From: Fibrobacterota bacterium | Lineage (GTDB): Bacteria > Fibrobacterota > Chitinivibrionia > Chitinivibrionales > Chitinispirillaceae | Assembly: GCA_023412475.1 (NCBI GenBank) | Contig: JAEYNR010000006.1 | Location: forward strand, 198,161 to 262,160 | Direction of reading: 5' to 3' | DNA length: 64,000 nucleotides | Part shown: positions 8,928 to 19,103 of the stretch, one piece after another | Numbering within the stretch: position 1 is the first letter of the stretch | How the letters are laid out: every line of letters begins with the position of its first letter | The notes under the pieces: model-generated | Seen by the model: the letters and a program-made list of their open reading frames with translations, nothing else | Told to the model about the DNA's origin: nothing | Database searches by the model: none | Made by a program: the position numbers and the translations under genes

Positions 8928-10736
8928 TCAAAGATCCTCATGGCCAAAGACCTGAAAGTTTCCGGTGGCATGGAGCATACCTAGCATATAAAGTAATCCA
9001 TCATAATAGATGTACTGATCGTCTGTCGGTGGTTCCATATCCCAGAGATCCTTAGCAAACTTAACGCTCAGTAGTGTCCCATCCGAGGCCTTGGCTGTAG
9101 CCCTGTTGGCAGCATACGCATTCATAGCTGCCAGACCTGGACGCAGGCCGGTTTTGTTTTGCGTATTATCACCAAACTTTGAATTGCCATCGATTGACCA
9201 TAGAGGCCAGTACCCTTTTCCTTCCCGTTTGGAATCGAAAAAGCCAAGGTAAGTATTGTACCAGTTTGTAGCAAAGGATTTGTCTGTTGAACTTGTTGTT
9301 CCACGCCAGTCTCCATAATCCTCACTGGCTTTACCATCGAAATAAAGGTCAGAGATCCACAGATCCAGTTCTACATTCTGCACAGTTCTCCATGCATCCC
9401 AATCGAAAGGAATGTTTGTAGTTGGGCTTCCTACCATCAGTCCTGTTGTTGTTGAAACGCAACCGGCCAGATGCTTTCGACCTGCATTGGCAATGTTGGC
9501 CCAGTCGGAATTGTGGTTGCCACAGAATTTCGAAATCAATGTATAGAAACCCGGCATTATATAGGATGGATCGACAGTGGCATTCCCACGTACGAACACT
9601 GGTAAGTTGCGGTTAAATACACCATTACTGAACATGGCATTTGAAAGCGCATCGGCATCTTGCTGATATTTGGAGTCACCCCATCTTTTGGCAGCAAAAA
9701 GCAGATCCATCAGAAAATACTCTTCACCATCGGGCGCATAATCATTTCCCTTGGCAGAACCATTTGTGTTGCGTTGCCAGTTAAACATCCCATCAGATCT
9801 TTTCATATTCCTCTTTGTCCAGGCCCATATCTTATCAAAAACATCCTGCATATCCAGTTGCACGGCGATCATCATACCGTAGGACTGACCTTCTGATCGC
9901 ACATCGTCAAATTCTACGTCTTCGATATACGCCTCAGAGCCAAGATCATTGTAGAGCTTGCTGCCGTTTGGTTTATTAATTGAGTTTTTAAAGTAGATGT
10001 TAACCATATTTTCGATCTTGGCATCGCATTCTTCCTTTGTCTTGCCAAGTTCTCTTATAAACAGGCATTCTGCATTGCTTTTAGCAGAATCCATTACGAT
10101 CGCAACATCTGCCTGACTATAAGAATCAAGCGGTTTTTTTACAGTATCATAGCCGGATTTCATAACAACAAGTGTATCGACACTTGCAGTTACTGCTGCA
10201 ATGCTGTAGCTCCGTGAAGAAGCCACTGTCTGTGCTCTATTGCCGCTCACGAAAATTTTGTTTCCGGCAGATGCAATTAGTTTGCAGCTTGCAGCAGATT
10301 GATCAATCGTTATATGTAATACGTAGAATCCAGGTGCCAGTTCCGGAAGAGTGAGTGTTTGTAGACCTGTGCTCATAGCAGGTAATTGAATCGCAACAAC
10401 TCTTTTGCCATTGCCAGAAAAAAGTGCGATTGAACCATTGGTAGCTGGTGCAGGGATGAAAAAACGGAGTCTATTTCCCTGAATGCCAATATTGTTGATA
10501 CCCTGTGCAGTCCTGCGTGTCTGATTCACCCTGATAGAAGTGCTGCTGAGTGTGAAAGCACCGTTTGCATCGGTGGAATCGGTTATGGCCGGATCGGAAA
10601 GAAGCGATACCGTTGCTTGGGGAACTGGTGTACCCTTGCTGGTTTTGACCGTTCCGGTTATGTTGATTGTCGGTGCTGCCTGCGCATATATTGCGATGGC
10701 CAGTACTGCTGTAAGAAACAGTCTTGTTAAACGCAT
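8928..10736 (-). CDS. Secreted GH8 family glycosidase, probable exo-oligoxylanase, with N-terminal accessory domains
   Basis: A 602-residue exported enzyme. It has a signal peptide (residues 1-21), a carboxypeptidase-regulatory-like beta domain (about 24-70, starting ITGTVKTSKGTPVP), a beta domain resembling C-terminal sorting tails (about 88-165, with LAPGFYVLHI), a linker, and the GH8 (alpha/alpha)6 catalytic domain (about 220-600). The catalytic acid motif DVRSEGQSYGMM places Glu282 as proton donor; FDWDAWR is also typical. The sequence around the acid resembles reducing-end xylose-releasing oligoxylanases more than cellulases, but specificity is inferred. ATG 10736 follows AGGGAGC. The adjacent acetyl esterase suggests co-operation on acetylated xylan. 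Confidence 0.85.
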   Translation of the reverse strand: MRLTRLFLTAVLAIAIYAQAAPTINITGTVKTSKGTPVPQATVSLLSDPAITDSTDANGAFTLSSTSIRVNQTRRTAQGINNIGIQGNRLRFFIPAPATNGSIALFSGNGKRVVAIQLPAMSTGLQTLTLPELAPGFYVLHITIDQSAASCKLIASAGNKIFVSGNRAQTVASSRSYSIAAVTASVDTLVVMKSGYDTVKKPLDSYSQADVAIVMDSAKSNAECLFIRELGKTKEECDAKIENMVNIYFKNSINKPNGSKLYNDLGSEAYIEDVEFDDVRSEGQSYGMMIAVQLDMQDVFDKIWAWTKRNMKRSDGMFNWQRNTNGSAKGNDYAPDGEEYFLMDLLFAAKRWGDSKYQQDADALSNAMFSNGVFNRNLPVFVRGNATVDPSYIMPGFYTLISKFCGNHNSDWANIANAGRKHLAGCVSTTTGLMVGSPTTNIPFDWDAWRTVQNVELDLWISDLYFDGKASEDYGDWRGTTSSTDKSFATNWYNTYLGFFDSKREGKGYWPLWSIDGNSKFGDNTQNKTGLRPGLAAMNAYAANRATAKASDGTLLSVKFAKDLWDMEPPTDDQYIYYDGLLYMLGMLHATGNFQVFGHEDL

Positions 10737-11204
10737 AAATTGCTCCCTGTTGCTGAAACATACTACTTAATTTAAGAAAAATTTGTCGAAGAATGATTTA
10801 ATAATAAAGTTTATTGTTAATAATATAAATACAGAATCAGCGATGTCAAATTGAACAAGAAGTTAACAGGCTTAAACTGAGTATGATGAGCTTGCAATAC
10901 TCGCAACAACAACTGCTTTAGAGCAGTATTTGTAGAATTTTCCCTTGCTGGTGAAAAACAAGAAGTACGCTGGAGAAATTACTTCTGCAACTGGACAGGT
11001 GTATGAGTCCATTTTGCGATAACAAACTGCCTTTACTCACTTTAACCTAACGGATACCCAGACCTGTCTCACTTTTTACCCTTAATTGCTTAAAATTCCT
11101 GCCTTGAGATTCAAAATTTCAAACTGAATTTAAGTGGTCTCTATGTATAATATCAAATTAGTTGCCAGAGCTCCTTTTAACTATTTCAAAAAAGCGGAGA
11201 AAGA
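10737..11204. other. Intergenic region, no gene seen
   Basis: About 470 bases, mostly AT-rich. It holds the GH8 promoter region on the minus strand side. No reading frame, tRNA or clear repeat was recognised. Confidence 0.5.
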
Positions 11205-11519
11205 ATGAAGAGAAACAGCACCTTTACAATGGCTGTCATCCCCCTTGTCTCAGTATCCATTTACGCTCAAATATGGTTCGGCACGGTCCGTGACATCCGC
11301 ACTCTCCAACCAATTCCAAATGCCCGCGTATGCACTGGACACCTTGGAATGGTGGATTTGACATGCACCGTTTCGGAATAAGACGGTTCATTTAGTGTTT
11401 CCTTAAAATCGGGATCTGTCTGCAACATTCCTGTCACAGCTCTCAAATCGGGTATATATGTTTTGTCTGTTACAGGCACAAATTATGACGAAAGCACCCG
11501 ATTCCTTTTGTCGAAATGA
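11205..11519 (+). pseudogene. Relic of a secreted protein (signal peptide, CarboxypepD_reg-like start, sorting-like tail)
   Basis: One frame from ATG 11205 to TGA 11519 (105 codons) interrupted by an in-frame TAA at 11379-11381. The first part has a signal peptide and the start of a carboxypeptidase-regulatory-like domain (GTVRDIRTLQPIPNARV). After the stop the domain continues as DGSFSVS and then jumps into a sorting-tail-like end (ALKSGIYVLSV ... RFLLSK). A normal protein of this plan would have a catalytic domain between, so an internal deletion plus a nonsense change is inferred. A GCGGAG-like ribosome binding site precedes the ATG and a terminator follows. Confidence 0.6.
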
Positions 11520-11575
11520 CATTGCAGGGAGATGTTTGCCCGGAGAGCGGTGTACTCCATTATTTATTTCATTTT

Positions 11576-11608
11576 AAAGGCCCGACCATCAGGAAGGGCT
11601 TTTTTTCC
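11576..11608 (+). terminator. Rho-independent-like terminator
   Basis: GCCC ... GGGC stem flanked by AAAG and a run of T (GGGCTTTTTTT) about 60 bases after the decayed secreted-protein frame. Confidence 0.65.
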
Positions 11609-11854
11609 TTTCTCCATTTCAGCGTATCTCTCGGTTTCCGAAAATCATATACTGATCTGATATTCGCATTATAATTGGTTATTAAAGAATCCGGATCTTA
11701 GATTATATGAATGATAAAATTACTGGTTTGAATCTTATATTAAATCAATATACCAATTGGGAATATTGATGATGAAATGTTAAAAAGAACAACTGTTACA
11801 TGTATTGATATACGAAGTATAAGCGGAAAACTGAAGAAATAAGAGTGGATAGAT

Positions 11855-12355
11855 ATGAAGATACTGGAAACACCTCGATTGATTCTTGAAGTAATTGAAG
11901 ATGATAGATTTGATGAGTTAGCAGATTTATTAGCAAACGAAAAAGTTCACAGGTTTTTTCCTAAGACTTTAGATCGAAAAGAATCTTATGAATTCTTTGA
12001 AGAAGTTAGAAAAAGACAAAACGAAGACGGGATGTCATTTTGGGCTGTGATACAAAAAGAAGATTTAAAATTTCTTGGTATTTGTGGACTGTTTAAACAA
12101 AACGTAGATAATACGGTCGAAATTGAAGTTGGATACAGAATCAATGATATTTTTTGGGGAAAAGGATACGGTACCGAAGCAGCTAAAGGATGCCTTCAAT
12201 ATGCAAAAGACAAACTGAAGTTAACTTCAGTTATAAGCCTGATTCTTCCGGAGAACAGTCAATCGATACGTGTAGCTGAGAAGAACGGATTAAAACTTGA
12301 GAAACAATCAATGTTCCACGAGAAGATACACAATGTTTATCGAATTTATTTGTAA
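11855..12355 (+). CDS. GNAT family N-acetyltransferase (RimJ/RimL-like)
   Basis: A 166-residue acetyl-CoA-dependent acetyltransferase. The opening ILETPRLILEVI is typical of the RimJ/RimL-type group. The acetyl-CoA binding region has the GYRINDIFWGKGYGTEAAKG stretch, and the late VAEKNGL segment is also characteristic. Targets could be ribosomal proteins, other protein N-termini or small molecules; sequence does not decide. It stands alone, with a YdeI-like gene about 135 bases downstream on the same strand. The composition is AT-rich like its downstream neighbour. Confidence 0.85.
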   Translation: MKILETPRLILEVIEDDRFDELADLLANEKVHRFFPKTLDRKESYEFFEEVRKRQNEDGMSFWAVIQKEDLKFLGICGLFKQNVDNTVEIEVGYRINDIFWGKGYGTEAAKGCLQYAKDKLKLTSVISLILPENSQSIRVAEKNGLKLEKQSMFHEKIHNVYRIYL

Positions 12356-12490
12356 AAATTAGGCTTGGAAAGTAGGATGTGTTTCCGAAGAAGGTTACTT
12401 GGCTGGTAACGGATGAATATGGAACAGTCAATTCATAATTTCACTTATTAAAATTAAATGCCCTCTTATCTCATTACAAATGAGGGAGAT

Positions 12491-13063
12491 ATGAATGAAG
12501 AAATAAGCTTTAAAAGCCGGCATGAATTTAGGAAATGGTTATCTACTAAGAATCTTGAATCCAGAGGTGTGTGGATTGTTTTTTCAAAGGATAAGGAGAG
12601 TAAATTTACTGCATATGATGCATTGGAAGAGGCGCTGTCATTTGGATGGATCGATGGTTTAATAAAGAAAATCAATGACAAATCCTATAAAAAGTATTTT
12701 TCTCCCAGGAAAAAGGGAAGCAGATGGTCTGACAAAAATAAGAAAATCATTGAAGAGCTCATAAAAAAAGGGGAAATGGCAGAAAATGGTTTATTAGCGA
12801 TTCAAAGGGCAAAAGAGGATGGATCGTGGGATATTGAAGACCGCAGAAACATGGGTGATGATAAGTATGTGCTGTTTGAATCAAAAATAAGTGCCAATAT
12901 TAAAGCGTATCATAATTATGTAAATATGCCTCAGTCAATAAAGAAACAATTTGTCGGTTTGTATAATGAACCAAAAAGAGAAGAAACTAAAGAAAAGAGG
13001 TTGTTGGAGTTATTGCATCTGTTAGAAGAGAATATTAAACCGATGGATAAATATAAGAAATAG
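12491..13063 (+). CDS. YdeI/OmpD-associated family protein
   Basis: A 190-residue cytosolic protein of the YdeI/OmdA-like family, of poorly defined function (linked in some bacteria to bacteriocin or peptide tolerance). The family block RGVWIVFSKDKESKFTAYDA followed by EEALSFGWIDG is clear, as is FSPRKKGSRWSDKN. I place the start at ATG 12491, which is preceded by GAGGGAGAT, rather than at the in-frame ATG 11 codons upstream, which has no ribosome binding site. The family members are often scattered singly, as here. Confidence 0.82.
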   Translation: MNEEISFKSRHEFRKWLSTKNLESRGVWIVFSKDKESKFTAYDALEEALSFGWIDGLIKKINDKSYKKYFSPRKKGSRWSDKNKKIIEELIKKGEMAENGLLAIQRAKEDGSWDIEDRRNMGDDKYVLFESKISANIKAYHNYVNMPQSIKKQFVGLYNEPKREETKEKRLLELLHLLEENIKPMDKYKK

Positions 13064-13567
13064 AAATATCAGTATAGTGGTGAGATGTCGCTAACCTGTT
13101 TGATATCAAGTGGCCGCAATCTGGCAACTGTTAATCTTAAGCCGCGCTTGAATCGGCTCAATCTTCCTACCGGACTAGCCAAAAAAAACTTATTTGCTCA
13201 AAGTTAGGCTGCATGGGAACTGCGGAAACTTACACTTTTCGCTTTCAACTGCCCTCTTCGACTTTCAATTTTTAGAGTCCTTATCCAGTTAGGGATAAAA
13301 TATTTATAGCACGCATAATGACAATAAAACCTCCTCATCCTGTAGGAACGGAATAAATCTTTTCCCATCTTACCAGTCCCACCAGGAATGAGCGTCCATG
13401 CTGATAATAATTTCGAATCTCACCTTCCGGAATGGATACAAAAACACAAAAAGCACCCACTGTTCCAATCATTACTTTACGATAAAAAAAAAGCAGGCAT
13501 AATTGTTGAATTGTGATTATAAGTACAAATAAGATTTGATCTAGAAAATCTTAACAAGGATAATCTT
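13064..13567. other. Intergenic region, no gene seen
   Basis: About 500 bases with no convincing frame on either strand. The base composition is more even over 13,100-13,300 than in the flanks, which may reflect old coding sequence, but nothing could be assigned. An AACAAGGATAA ribosome binding site for the next gene ends the stretch. Confidence 0.45.
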
Positions 13568-14017
13568 ATGGCTTCGGGTAACACAGTAACACTCCACCGA
13601 GTTCTCAGAGCAAAACCTGAACGGGTTTATCGTGCATTCATAGACCCTGAAGCGATGGTTAAGTGGCTGCCTCCTAATGGATTCACCGGCAAGGTGCATC
13701 AAAGCAATGTACGCGTTGATGGTGTCTACCGGATGTCATTTACTAATTTCAGTACAGGAAAAACAGAATCTTTCAGTGGGGTTTACCGGGAGCTCAGAGA
13801 AAATGAGCTAATACGGTATACAGACCGTTTTGATGATCCCGGAATGCCTGGTGAAATCCAGACGACAGTAAAGCTCAAAGATGTCATGGGCGCAACAGAG
13901 CTTTCAATCACTCAGGAAGGTGTCCCTGCCACAATTCCTCTTGAATACTGTTATATGGGCTGGCAGGAATCATTATCGCTTCTGGCACTGTTGGTTGAAC
14001 CTGAAATTCCCGATTAA
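13568..14017 (+). CDS. SRPBCC / AHSA1-like domain protein
   Basis: A 149-residue START-like (helix-grip) protein of the AHSA1 group. The opening VTLHRVLRAKPERVYRAFIDPEAMVKWLPPNGFTG contains the standard hydrophobic-ligand-fold signature (PERVYRAF...P..M..W). It is followed by DGVYRMSF and the C-terminal GWQESLSLLALLVE. Members bind hydrophobic ligands or act as stress-related accessory proteins; the ligand is unknown. ATG 13568 follows AAGGATAA. It appears monocistronic. Confidence 0.85.
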   Translation: MASGNTVTLHRVLRAKPERVYRAFIDPEAMVKWLPPNGFTGKVHQSNVRVDGVYRMSFTNFSTGKTESFSGVYRELRENELIRYTDRFDDPGMPGEIQTTVKLKDVMGATELSITQEGVPATIPLEYCYMGWQESLSLLALLVEPEIPD

Positions 14018-14196
14018 AAATAGTTCTTCTTAGAAGCAGTTTAAAATGTGCAAAGTAGCTTCTGTCATGTACAACTGAATAAACTTATAACAATCAATTT
14101 CAGGGTGTGCCCAAACAGTGATTCTTATAATTAGTATTAAGAATAATGTATAATTAGAGCATCACCTTATCAGATAATTAATGAATTGAGCTGTAT

Positions 14197-15948
14197 ATGA
14201 GATTAACAAATTCAGTTGCTACTGTGTGTTGTTGGGTTGCATTCCTTTTTTCCTTATCATTTTCCGTACCGGTTTCCATTCCGGTACTCAGAATGACTTT
14301 TCCGGCAAGCTGGGATGAAAACTGGTTTGGTTCTGCTGCTGTGTATGATCTTGATAATGACGGCACTATGGAGATAATAGCCGGCAGGCACAGTGTTTTG
14401 TATGTCTGGGACAATAAAGGGAAGATGCTCTGGCGGGCACCTGTTGGGGAAAATTCCTCATCAGCCAACGATCATGGCTCATCGCGCCAGTATGCGGCCC
14501 CGGTAGTAGGCGATCTTGACAATGATGGTAACGGTGAAATCACCATCGCTTACTCCAACAAAGTAGCCCTTTATGATCACACTGGAAAAATATTGCCCGG
14601 GTGGCCACAGACATTTCCCGGTTCCGATGGAGAGTTTCGATCGATAGCAGGTGTTGATCTCGATCGTAACGGTACGATTGAGATTCTTGCGGCTAAAACA
14701 TCAAAAGGTCCTGTTACCGTTGCGTGGGATATAAGTGGCAAGGTTCTCTCCGGATGGCCACAAGTTAAAGGGTGCGAAAAATGCAATGATTATGGCGGAT
14801 ACAATCAAAATATCGGAGCTGCGGATCTTGACGGTGACTCGATTCCTGAAGTGATCAGCACCTATGACATCTGCCATATCGGAATAATGCATGCCGATGG
14901 GACACCCTTTAAGGCCGATCCGATGTTCAGCGGATCATGGGCGTCAAGTGTTCCGATGTTTCACAAAACCGAACTTGCAAAACAGGGATGGGGTGGCGAT
15001 GGCAATGATCGGGATGAATTTACCGATTCACCACCAGTTTTTGGTGATATCGATGGTGACGGACTGCTGGAACTTGTCATGTATTCAGATCATGAAAAAG
15101 CCGGCGAATATAATAATTTAGGGAATTGCCTCTAAGTATTGAATCCGGATATGACACGTATAAAAGGGTTCGAAACGCCTCTGTGTTCAGCAATGCCACT
15201 TTATACAGGATATGAAAACAACATCGTCCAGGTTGCACCTGCACCAGCTCTCGCCAATATTACTGATGACAAACGGCCCGAGATTGTAGTTCCATCATAC
15301 GATGGATATATGCGGTGCTTCTCTCCTGATGGGAAAATCCTGTGGGAGTATAATTTTGATAATGGAAAGAGTACGTTCATCGGTGCGAGCGGCGCGGTGA
15401 TCGGTGATCTGAACAGTGATTCCATACCGTAAATCATCTTTACAACGCATTCTGTCGGGCAGGATCTCTCCAACTTGATAATACTTGATAACAAAGGGGC
15501 TTTGCTCCACAAAGTACCAATTGCCAAAAGGGGAAGCATGAGTCCGCCCTGCCTTGCAGATATCGATGGAGACCACAAGGTTGAGATTGTCCTTTCTCTC
15601 AAAGATGTACTGGGCGGCAAAGCCGGAGGAGTACAGATCTGGGATATTGCCTCATCAACTGACAACTGTCTTCCATGGCCTACCGGCAGAGGAAACAACC
15701 TGCGAAACGGGCAGTGCTCAAAGAATCAAAGCAGCTCTGCATCAATTCGTCCTAAATACAGACAAATGGAGCATTTCAAGTCGAGTACCATTGTAGAGAT
15801 TTACAATTTAAAAGGTCAACTGATTGCTTCAAGAAAAATCCAGCCAGGACACCAAGCGCTGCACCAGAAAATTGGGCCAGGGCTCTATTTGTATAAAACC
15901 GTAGAGGATAATTATCGAAACGCGAAACTGATGATTGCAGACAAATAG
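14197..15948 (+). pseudogene. FG-GAP/VCBS-repeat surface protein with two in-frame TAA stops
   Basis: One continuous frame of 584 codons broken only by TAA at 15133-15135 and 15430-15432. It encodes a signal peptide, then about eight FG-GAP-type repeats carrying calcium-binding-like D-x-D-x-D-G-x-x-E loops (for example DLDNDGTMEI, DIDGDGLLEL, DIDGDHKVEI), and a C-terminal sorting-like domain (STIVEIYNLKGQL ... PGLYLYK). The second stop sits exactly at the Glu position of a repeat (DLNSDSIP-stop-II), so a GAA-to-TAA change is the simplest history. The rest is preserved, which suggests recent inactivation, sequence error or readthrough. The intact form would be an exported beta-propeller adhesin-like protein. 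Confidence 0.75.
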
Positions 15949-15972
15949 TCAGAAGGAAAGTCAAAATCATAA

Positions 15973-17844
15973 TCAGCTTCGAGACTCCAGCTCCTGCCAG
16001 AGCTGATAGGCTTTTTCAAGTTCATCTTCAATTGACGTAAGCAGCACCTTTGTTTCCGAAACAAATCCTGCTTTTTGAAAATATGCAGGGTCTGCAAGCT
16101 TTTCGTTAAGTTCAGACTGTTCCAGCTCCAGTTGTTCAATTTTCAATGGAAGAGATTCGAGGAGCTTTTTCTCTTTATAGCTTAGTTTTTTCGAACTCCC
16201 TTTTTCAGTTTTTTCTTCTTTTACGGTAAGCGCATTCTCTCTGGGTTTTTCTACTTTGCTTTCAAGTTCGAGTTTCTGTCTTTCCCAGTCATCATATCCG
16301 CCAACGTACTCTTTAACAGATGCATTTCCCTCAAAAACAAGTACCGAGGTAACAAGGTTATTGAGAAACTCACGGTCATGGCTGACAACAAGCACAGTTC
16401 CATTGTAACTTCCCAGCAGTTCTTCGAGCAGCTCAAGTGTTTCAATGTCCAGATCATTTGTGGGCTCATCCATGACCAGCACATTCGATGCCTGTGTGAA
16501 CATACGGGCAAGCACCAGACGGTTACGTTCCCCGCCCGAGAGATACTTTACAGGTGTTTTTGCCCGCTCTGCTGTAAAAAGAAAATCCTGAAGGTATGAG
16601 ATAATGTGTTGCTGTTTACCATTAACAAATACAGTATCACCACCTGGTGCGACATTTTCCCATATCGTTTTCTCGGTATCGAGTACTGCACGGTGTTGAT
16701 CAAAATACACCGGTTCGAGATTGGTTCCAAACTGTATAGATCCTTCTGTGGGCTGGAGTTTTCCCAGAAGCAGTTTCAGCAGCGTTGTTTTTCCACATCC
16801 ATTGGGCCCCATGATCCCGATTTTATCACCACGTATCACTGTTAATGTCAAAGAGTGAATGACCGGGGTTTTCCCCCACGTATAGGAAATATTCTTAGTC
16901 TCGATTACCCGGTCTCCAGAGCGCCCGGACTCCGAAATCGACATTGAAACCGTACCGATCCGTTCTCTTCGTTTAAGCCGTTCATTACGCATACTGATAA
17001 GAGCTCTTACACGCCCCTCATTACGAGTTCGCCGGGCTTTCACCCCTTTACGGATCCACACCTCTTCCTGTGCCAGTTTCTTATCGAACCTTTCCCACTC
17101 CCGTTCTTCTGCATCCAGTACCGCCTTTTTGCGCTCAAGAAATGTCTCATAATCACAGGACCAGTCGTAAAGCGTTCCTCTGTCAATTTCAACAATTCTT
17201 GTTGCGAGCCGTTTAAGCAGTTTCCGGTCATGGGTGACAAACAGCAGTGTTAAATTTGTATTGAGTATGAAAGATTCAATCCACTGAATCGATGTGATAT
17301 CAAGATGGTTTGTCGGTTCATCAAGCAGCAGTACATCTGGTTCTCTCACCAGCGTGCGAGCAAGCATAACCCGCCTTCGCATACCTCCTGAAAGAGTTGA
17401 AAAATCCTGTGATCCATCAAGCTGCATCTGAGTGAGAAGACGCTCTGCAGTTGTCTGGATCAGCCATCCATCAGAGATATCAAGTCCGTGCTGAAGGTTG
17501 TGAAGCTCCTCCGATTCTGAGCCCGCGTCATGAAGCAAATTCCATCGCACAAGCATCTCACCACTTCTGCCTGCTCCGGCAATGATAATATCAGCAACTG
17601 TACCGCTGAAATCATCAGGAACATCCTGGGAAAGGTATGCAACTCGTAGTCCGGGTTCTTTAATCACTGAGCCGCAATCGGGAGTCAGTTCACCAGCAAT
17701 CACCTTTAAAAGTGTCGATTTCCCGGTGCCATTGCGTCCCAGAATACAGATTCGCTGTCCTTTCTGTACATCAAGGGAGATGGAATCAAGAATGCAGGGG
17801 CCGCCAAAAGCGATGCTTATATTGCTTAAATTTATGATTGCCAT
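15973..17844 (-). CDS. uup: ABC-F ATPase, Uup-like
   Basis: A 623-residue soluble ABC-F protein with two ATPase domains and no membrane segments. Domain 1 has GRNGTGKST, signature LSGGMRRR and DEPTNHLD. The linker is rich in Arg and Glu (RRTRNEGRVRAL ... NERLKRRER), as in Uup. Domain 2 has GPNGCGKTT, LSGGERNR and DEPTNDLD. A charged C-terminal region (SYKEKKLLESLP ...) is coiled-coil-like, as in the Uup C-terminal DNA- or ribosome-binding extension. Uup proteins are linked to ribosome function and precise transposon excision. The MscS-like gene lies 20 bases upstream on the same strand, so they are probably cotranscribed. Confidence 0.88.
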   Translation of the reverse strand: MAIINLSNISIAFGGPCILDSISLDVQKGQRICILGRNGTGKSTLLKVIAGELTPDCGSVIKEPGLRVAYLSQDVPDDFSGTVADIIIAGAGRSGEMLVRWNLLHDAGSESEELHNLQHGLDISDGWLIQTTAERLLTQMQLDGSQDFSTLSGGMRRRVMLARTLVREPDVLLLDEPTNHLDITSIQWIESFILNTNLTLLFVTHDRKLLKRLATRIVEIDRGTLYDWSCDYETFLERKKAVLDAEEREWERFDKKLAQEEVWIRKGVKARRTRNEGRVRALISMRNERLKRRERIGTVSMSISESGRSGDRVIETKNISYTWGKTPVIHSLTLTVIRGDKIGIMGPNGCGKTTLLKLLLGKLQPTEGSIQFGTNLEPVYFDQHRAVLDTEKTIWENVAPGGDTVFVNGKQQHIISYLQDFLFTAERAKTPVKYLSGGERNRLVLARMFTQASNVLVMDEPTNDLDIETLELLEELLGSYNGTVLVVSHDREFLNNLVTSVLVFEGNASVKEYVGGYDDWERQKLELESKVEKPRENALTVKEEKTEKGSSKKLSYKEKKLLESLPLKIEQLELEQSELNEKLADPAYFQKAGFVSETKVLLTSIEDELEKAYQLWQELESRS

Positions 17845-17864
17845 AGGCTGATAAATTACTTTTT

Positions 17865-19103
17865 TTATTTCTGTTGATGAGTTAACACTTCGGTAGCTCT
17901 TATTATATCCGAGCCACTCAATGCCTGATATGCTCTGAGATTGAATTCGGGGAGAATAGCCAGCAGGTGATCAAAAATATCCGACTGAATATCTTCATAT
18001 ACCGCCCATTTTGTAATATTGGTGAACACGTAAATTTCTATCGGTAAGCCATTGTCACCAGGAGCGAGCTGTCTGATAAGAAAAGTTAATTTCTGATGAA
18101 TTTTAGGACTGTTTTTCAAATATGCTGTACAATATGCCCTAAATGTACCAACGTTTGTTAATTTCCTCCCGTTTCCGGAGAATTGCAGCTCATTGGGATC
18201 GTATTGTGTTGTATTACTATCAGTGATATCCCTGAGCTTTTCATCCAGGTATGAGCGGATCAATTTAATTTTTTTGAGCCTCTGGATATCCTCAGGACTC
18301 AAAAAACTGATTGTGTTTAAATCAATGTTAATAGAGCGTTTTATTCTACGACCACCACTATCACTCATTCCCCGCCAATTTTTAAAAGACGAGGAAACAA
18401 GATCGTATGCGGGAATCGATGTAATCGTCTTGTCCCAGTTCTGTATTCTCACTGTGGTTAAAGAGATATCAATCACATCACCGTCAGCACCATGTTTGGG
18501 CATTTCTATCCAGTCCCCTTTTCTGACAAGATCCATGGAGAAAAGCTGAACTCCGGCGACAAACCCAAGTATCGAATCCTTGAAAACCAGCAGAAGAATC
18601 GCTGTAAACGCACCCAGACCCGACAAATAATAAACCGGACTTTTTCCAGCTAACTGGCTTATTACAAGTATGATTACCGAGAGGAAACCAACTATTTTCA
18701 ACGCCTGAAGAATACCGCGAATGCTGACCTTTTTTGACAAGGCTCTAAATTCAAACAGATCCTGTACAGTATCAAGCAGTGCTAAATATATCAAAAAACC
18801 GGTAAATGTATAGTAAAGCACGATCATTTTTTGCAATGCATCATACAGACCACTTTCTCTGTCATGCAGGACAAACGGCAGTCCGACACTTAATACAGTA
18901 GCAGGCAATAGATGAAATGCTCTTCGAATCACCTGTCTTTTCAGTAGTATATCATCCCAGACAAATTTCGTCTTCTTAATCATTCTGACAAACAGCGGGA
19001 TAAAAAGCCTGATAGCGACCTGATGAACAACCAGTGCAACTGCAACAAGAATAAGCAGATTTAATATCTCTTTAGAGATTGAAAAGTTGCCTAATGAAAT
19101 CAT
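17865..19103 (-). CDS. MscS-family mechanosensitive channel, YbdG-like
   Basis: A 412-residue inner-membrane protein. Several N-terminal transmembrane helices (residues about 8-180, including LLILVAVALVVHQVAI and LSVIILVISQLAG) lead to the MscS pore and beta domain. The pore-lining helix and following segment appear as LGAFTAILLLVFKDSILGFVAGVQLF, then the beta domain GDWIEMPKHGADGDVIDISLTTVRIQNWD. The long C-terminal soluble region with EIYVFTNITKWAVYEDIQSDIFDHL matches YbdG/MscM-type miniconductance channels, which act in osmotic shock. ATG 19103 follows GAGG. It is upstream of uup by 20 bases. Confidence 0.88.
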   Translation of the reverse strand: MISLGNFSISKEILNLLILVAVALVVHQVAIRLFIPLFVRMIKKTKFVWDDILLKRQVIRRAFHLLPATVLSVGLPFVLHDRESGLYDALQKMIVLYYTFTGFLIYLALLDTVQDLFEFRALSKKVSIRGILQALKIVGFLSVIILVISQLAGKSPVYYLSGLGAFTAILLLVFKDSILGFVAGVQLFSMDLVRKGDWIEMPKHGADGDVIDISLTTVRIQNWDKTITSIPAYDLVSSSFKNWRGMSDSGGRRIKRSINIDLNTISFLSPEDIQRLKKIKLIRSYLDEKLRDITDSNTTQYDPNELQFSGNGRKLTNVGTFRAYCTAYLKNSPKIHQKLTFLIRQLAPGDNGLPIEIYVFTNITKWAVYEDIQSDIFDHLLAILPEFNLRAYQALSGSDIIRATEVLTHQQK

